From: CAZTDD01 sp964612675
GTDB taxonomy: Bacteria > Hinthialibacterota > Hinthialibacteria > Hinthialibacterales > JAKPRU01
Length of the DNA: 9,000 nt
Direction of reading: 5' to 3'
Assembly: GCA_964612675.1 (NCBI GenBank)
Contig: CAZTDD010000183.1
Coordinates: 1-9,000 of the forward strand
Part shown: in pieces, positions 6,425 to 9,000 of the stretch
Layout of the letters: each line of letters opens with the position of its first letter
Position numbering within the stretch: position 1 is the first letter of the stretch
Notes under the pieces: generated by a model
Told to the model about the DNA's origin: nothing
Database searches by the model: none
The model's input: only the letters and a program-made list of their open reading frames with translations
Made by a program: the position numbers and the translations under genes

Positions 6425-7591
6425 TTAGAAGCGGAACAAGGCGGCCACCGATCCACCGCCGGGGGTTTCGGAGGGATCGAGAATGTAGACATTGCCGCCT
6501 CGCTGTAGGACTTCCACGGCGGCAACGTCAAGCAAGTCCTGATCGCCCGGCTGCTCCGATTGATGCATATCGACTTGCGCGTCATCTGGATTGAAATAAC
6601 CCCACAAATGCGCCGTTGATGCCGCGAAAAGCGTTTCCACGCGACCTTGGACGGCTGCAGAAAGAATCTCCCGGATTTCCTGGGAAGTGCGATTCCTGTC
6701 GCCGAGCTGCTCATATCTCTCCATCGCTTGTTTTCTTCCTGTCAGGAAATGAGGCTCGACCAGCGGCCATGCCTTTTCTCGCAGAGAATCGCCGGACGCC
6801 ACGTCGGGATTTCCGCTGATGTTCTTTTCGACCAGGTGTGGATAGGTGTTGGCCGATTTGAACATTGAAAACAGCCGATCTACGCACGCCACGATGAGCG
6901 GGTGTTCTCGCTGAGCGAGATGGGAAGAGATACCCTGATTGATGATCCGAAGGTACTCCACGATCTGATCCTTTTCATCGTCTTTCTTCATGCCCTGGCC
7001 GTGGAACACGGCGGAGCGATCGCCGGTACCGACCGGTCCCGCGCCCATAGGAGCCCGCGTATGAAACTGAACTCGTTTCTCCGGCGCTTCGTATTGGAGG
7101 GCTTCTTCGATACTCGTCGGCATATCTTCCAGCTCGATCTCGCGGACATCGTATCTTGTCGATTCAAAAAGGCGGACTATCTTTTCGCTCAGTGCAAGGA
7201 GGAAGAATTGCCCGTTTCCGGTCACCAAAGGGAAGAGCGGCTTCATCACGAATCGATCGCTTACACATACCAGTTCTTCCAAAGGTATCGGCACTCGGTA
7301 ACGCCGAAATAGATCGTTCGCTATAAAGACGGCCAGTCCATCCCCTTGATGCGCCCAAAACGCAGTATCTTTAAGGATCGACTTCGCCGGCTCCATCATC
7401 TTCTCCAGATCTTCAAAACCGAGTGCTTTCAGTTTATCTTCCGCTTTGCGAAGTAGGTTTTTGTAACGTATCTGGTCTTGCTGGCTCTCCATTGTGACCC
7501 TGTGGGTCGGCAAAAATATCGACACACAGGGGTTCTTCTTCTGCGTCATCAATGCGTTCATATCTGCGCGGGTAAATCCCTCAAGTTGCAT
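6425..7591 (-). CDS. eRF1-like protein of the bacterial baeRF group (family 3-like)
   Basis: The 388-residue cytosolic protein matches the bacterial archaeo-eukaryotic release factor (baeRF) families, which are built like eRF1 and Pelota and are thought to act in ribosome rescue or translation stress. The family landmarks I recognise are PCVSIFLPTHR (21-31) followed by QQDQIRYKNLLRKAE (37-51), AVFI (87-90), FHGQG (196-200), NTYPHLV (248-254) with GNPD (260-263), and the C-terminal block GGNVYILDPSETPGGG (365-380) ending in AALFRF. FHGQG precedes a charged helix in the position where eRF1 proteins carry their catalytic GGQ loop. GGQ itself is absent, so peptidyl-tRNA hydrolysis cannot be assumed. 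The ATG at 7591 has GGAGG seven bases upstream. The gene is separated from the membrane-protein gene by two hairpins and probably has its own promoter, though I see no convincing one. Assignment to the broad group is firm; the family number is from memory and less so. Confidence 0.85.
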   Translation of the reverse strand: MQLEGFTRADMNALMTQKKNPCVSIFLPTHRVTMESQQDQIRYKNLLRKAEDKLKALGFEDLEKMMEPAKSILKDTAFWAHQGDGLAVFIANDLFRRYRVPIPLEELVCVSDRFVMKPLFPLVTGNGQFFLLALSEKIVRLFESTRYDVREIELEDMPTSIEEALQYEAPEKRVQFHTRAPMGAGPVGTGDRSAVFHGQGMKKDDEKDQIVEYLRIINQGISSHLAQREHPLIVACVDRLFSMFKSANTYPHLVEKNISGNPDVASGDSLREKAWPLVEPHFLTGRKQAMERYEQLGDRNRTSQEIREILSAAVQGRVETLFAASTAHLWGYFNPDDAQVDMHQSEQPGDQDLLDVAAVEVLQRGGNVYILDPSETPGGGSVAALFRF

Positions 7592-7717
7592 TCCGTATCC
7601 TCCTCAGCGTGATAATGATTTTCTGCGTGGTATAAAGATGGTAACTTTCTATCCGTATCTGCTTGCATTTATCTGTCTCTATTCAACAAAGCTTATCCAA
7701 CGACATTGACGTTATCA

Positions 7718-7736
7718 ACCGGTCGGAGAGACCGGT
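7718..7736. other. Perfect 7-bp inverted repeat upstream of the baeRF gene
   Basis: ACCGGTC (7718-7724) and GACCGGT (7730-7736) are exact complements around a five-base loop. Neither strand has a T-run after the stem, so it is not a standard terminator. On the minus strand TTGATA, a fair -35 sequence, begins at the edge of the stem (7713-7718), but the matching -10 (GATAAG or TAAGCT) is poor. The element may be an operator or an RNA hairpin in the baeRF leader, about 125 bases before the start codon. Nothing else recognisable lies between 7592 and 7717. Confidence 0.5.
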
Positions 7737-7749
7737 CTTGGTGGGTTGC

Positions 7750-7784
7750 GCAAAAGACGGAGAAGACAGAAGTATGTCTTCTCC
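7750..7784 (-). terminator. Probable intrinsic terminator after the membrane-protein gene
   Basis: A perfect 10-bp stem (GGAGAAGACA at 7759-7768 with TGTCTTCTCC at 7775-7784) surrounds a six-base loop. Reading on the minus strand, it begins 36 bases after the stop of the membrane-protein gene and is followed by GTCTTTTGCG, a short and imperfect T-run. Position and orientation fit the end of the CBS and membrane-protein unit. The stem is only half GC and the T-run is short, so termination may be partial. Confidence 0.55.
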
Positions 7785-7820
7785 ATCCCGTCAGCGTTCT
7801 GTTTTTCTTTGTTGCCCTTG

Positions 7821-8255
7821 TTAGACAATCCATGCGTAATGCCAGATAATCGAAATGATTAGGAAGAGCAACAAGAGCCAAAAGAAGATCCCGAAAGCGA
7901 TTTCGGCACCGGTGGGTTCTTCTTCTGTGATGCGTGTCTCTTCGGCCCGTTCCGCTTCCGGCGGCCCTCCCGGCGCACGTCGTTCACGCTCTGAAGGTGG
8001 AATAAGCGCCGCTACAAGCAAGGCGAAAAGCAAGCCGATCCACAGGAAGCTCAACCACGGAATGCCCCAGATCGGTGGACCTATTGGAGTCAACCATACA
8101 CCGCCGGCCCACACAGCAAAGAAAAAGAACAGAAAGAAGAACAGAAATACCGCTCCTACCCCCGCTGCCGCACCCCGACTTGTGGCAAATGCCGATAGGA
8201 TCAACGCCAAAATAAGACCGATGATCAGGGCTACAATCAGATCTCCGATAAACAT
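7821..8255 (-). CDS. Small four-helix membrane protein of unknown function
   Basis: The 144-residue product has four likely membrane helices at about 4-22, 32-52, 65-84 and 117-142. There is no cleavable signal peptide. Helix 2 is strikingly rich in phenylalanine, and a Gly/Pro/Trp-rich stretch (WAGGVWLTPIGPPIWGIPWL, 49-68) links helices 2 and 3. A polar loop (86-116) rich in Pro, Arg and Glu joins helices 3 and 4, and the protein ends six residues after a WHYAW motif begins. I recall similar uncharacterised proteins with the WAGGxW and WGxxWLxFL pattern in many environmental bacteria, but know of no function. The ATG at 8255 has GGAGGT six bases upstream. The gene starts 33 bases after the CBS gene, so the two are probably cotranscribed and the pair may act together at the membrane. 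That link is inferred from spacing only. Confidence 0.85.
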   Translation of the reverse strand: MFIGDLIVALIIGLILALILSAFATSRGAAAGVGAVFLFFFLFFFFAVWAGGVWLTPIGPPIWGIPWLSFLWIGLLFALLVAALIPPSERERRAPGGPPEAERAEETRITEEEPTGAEIAFGIFFWLLLLFLIISIIWHYAWIV

Positions 8256-8288
8256 ATGCTAACCTCCGTATGCACTGTAGTCTGAAGC

Positions 8289-8720
8289 TCACCGTGCCGG
8301 TTCGGCCGGTTCGGAAACGCTTTGAAGGATTTGCGCCGCTACGCCTGTTTGATCGCTGTGAACTGCGATATCGCCTAAAGACACAACCCCGAGGAGCCGC
8401 TCTTCACCGTCTGTAACTAACAGGCGCCGAACCTGCTTTTCTTTCATCGTATCCGCGGCCTCGGAGAGATCGGCATCTTTTGAGATCACCGCAAGTTCTT
8501 CCGTCATAAGGTCACTCACAGTTGTTTTCTCGGGATCGATTCCGGCGGCAACGCCGCGAACAACAATATCTCTATCGGTAATTAAGCCGATAGCCTTGTT
8601 TTCGTGGAATACTGGCAATACACCAACGTCATAGGAGTGCATTTTTTGTGCCGCCTCCTGTATCCCTGCATCGCTCGGTATTACTTCGACACCTCGTGTC
8701 ATAACCTCTTCCACTTTCAT
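8289..8720 (-). CDS. Two-CBS-domain regulatory protein
   Basis: The 143-residue cytosolic protein consists almost entirely of a tandem CBS pair (a Bateman module). CBS1 runs from about 6 to 58 (VMTRGVEVIP ... GVLPV ... AIGLITDRDIVVRGVAAG) and CBS2 from about 69 to 122 (SDLMTEELAVI ... VRRLLV ... LLGVVSLGDIAVH). Such modules bind adenine nucleotides or related ligands and often sense energy state. The repeated (T/L)xDRDI and SLGDIA segments are the usual ligand-contact positions. There is no fused catalytic or DNA-binding domain, so it probably acts by binding a partner. A short Pro/Glu/Ala tail (137-143) ends the protein. The ATG at 8720 follows AAGGAG by nine bases. It is the first gene of a likely two-gene unit with the membrane protein. 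Stand-alone CBS proteins of this type are common in stress-response neighbourhoods, but no specific partner can be named. Confidence 0.93.
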   Translation of the reverse strand: MKVEEVMTRGVEVIPSDAGIQEAAQKMHSYDVGVLPVFHENKAIGLITDRDIVVRGVAAGIDPEKTTVSDLMTEELAVISKDADLSEAADTMKEKQVRRLLVTDGEERLLGVVSLGDIAVHSDQTGVAAQILQSVSEPAEPAR

Positions 8721-8886
8721 GATTGTCTTCTCCTTTTTTTGTTTTGTTGTCTTCGTTCACTTTTCGGAGTCTCAATGTGCAGAGAATTCCTTACATATCC
8801 TCGCGTATCCAACTTACGCGGCCGGCGACGGTTTTACAATCCGGTAAAGGACCACCGGCCCTTGGGGTCTCTACTTAGCGCGAGAT

Positions 8887-8898
8887 GGGGAATTCCCC
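8887..8898. promoter_or_regulatory. 12-bp palindrome, candidate operator at the transcription start
   Basis: GGGGAATTCCCC is a perfect palindrome. It begins two bases downstream of the proposed -10 box on the minus strand, so it would be centred on the expected transcription start. A repressor bound here would block the promoter. The site is short and only this copy was noticed, so the operator role is a guess from position. Confidence 0.35.
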
Positions 8899-8899
8899 C

Positions 8900-8927
8900 A
8901 TTATCAGGCCGCGTGAACGGGCCTCAA
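8900..8927 (-). promoter_or_regulatory. Candidate sigma-70-type promoter for the CBS gene
   Basis: The minus strand reads TTGAGG (8922-8927), a 16-base spacer, then GATAAT (8900-8905). These match the -35 and -10 consensus at four and five of six positions. Transcription would start near 8893 and leave a leader of about 170 bases. It is the best promoter-like pair I found upstream of the CBS gene. The long leader and the untested background rate of such matches keep confidence low. Confidence 0.4.
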
Positions 8928-8929
8928 TG

Positions 8930-8959
8930 TCATTAAGTTAAGTTTCATTAACCTAAATT
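8930..8959. repeat. Two-copy 15-bp direct repeat upstream of the candidate promoter
   Basis: TCATTAAGTTAAGTT (8930-8944) is followed directly by TCATTAACCTAAATT (8945-8959), with 12 of 15 positions identical and the first seven exact. The pair lies three bases upstream of the proposed -35 box. Adjacent direct repeats here are a common layout for activator dimers, but no known box is recognised and AT-rich sequence raises the chance of coincidence. Confidence 0.45.
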
Positions 8960-9000
8960 CGGCAGTTGAAGGTGTGGTTGCGAGGGTAAGCCGCTGATTT

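Larger units (their letters stand above)
8721..9000. other. Gene-free region upstream of the CBS gene
   Basis: I find no gene here on either strand. Next to the CBS start is an A-rich leader with the ribosome-binding site. Between about 8740 and 8880 there is only a weak inverted repeat (CCGGT at 8841-8845 with ACCGG at 8854-8858). The part from 8887 to 8959 holds the candidate promoter, palindrome and direct repeat listed separately. The final 40 bases show nothing I recognise. Confidence 0.6.

Noticed and set aside
8841..8858. Inverted repeat CCGGT/ACCGG in the CBS leader as a riboswitch or attenuator
   Set aside because: The stem is only five bases with an eight-base loop and there is no T-run or larger fold, so chance is a sufficient explanation.
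8604..8936. A 110-codon plus-strand open frame overlapping the CBS gene start
   Set aside because: It is antisense to the CBS1 coding region, continues through the promoter-like region, is Cys/Leu/Phe-rich without a domain, and has no convincing binding site.

Overview
The window is bacterial chromosomal DNA with roughly balanced base composition. It is densely coding, and all eight recognisable genes lie on the minus strand, so transcription runs from right to left. Most genes have strong Shine-Dalgarno sequences (AAGGAGG or GGAGGT). The proteins are of general bacterial type: an NAD+-dependent ligase, a PHP-type family X polymerase, a DUF72 protein and a bacterial eRF1-like protein. They do not fix the phylum, so I leave it open. 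I see no mobile element, tRNA, rRNA or CRISPR array.

Reading in the direction of transcription, the right end (8721-9000) has no gene. It holds a plausible promoter with a two-copy direct repeat upstream and a 12-bp palindrome over the expected start site. This promoter would serve a two-CBS-domain protein (8289-8720) and a small four-helix membrane protein (7821-8255). A hairpin with a short T-run (7750-7784) probably ends that unit. A second hairpin follows, and then a gene for an eRF1-like protein of the baeRF group (6425-7591).

The left two thirds form a DNA-repair cluster. In order it encodes a metallo-beta-lactamase-fold hydrolase (5604-6326), an Fpg/MutM-family DNA glycosylase (4704-5498), a PolX polymerase with a PHP domain (2919-4640), an NAD+-dependent DNA ligase (862-2922) and a DUF72 TIM-barrel protein (104-835). 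polX and ligA overlap by ATGA, and the other gaps are 26 to 105 nt. Together these genes give a nearly self-contained short-patch base excision repair pathway: Fpg removes the base and cuts the strand, the PHP domain can clean the 3' end, PolX fills the gap and LigA seals the nick. The DUF72 and MBL-fold proteins are the uncharacterised partners.

The oddest non-coding structure is a tandem array of six 14-bp units plus a decayed seventh (5514-5611). It fills the gap between the MBL stop codon and the mutM ribosome-binding site. The repair cluster with its two unknown partners and this array are the best candidates for something not yet described.
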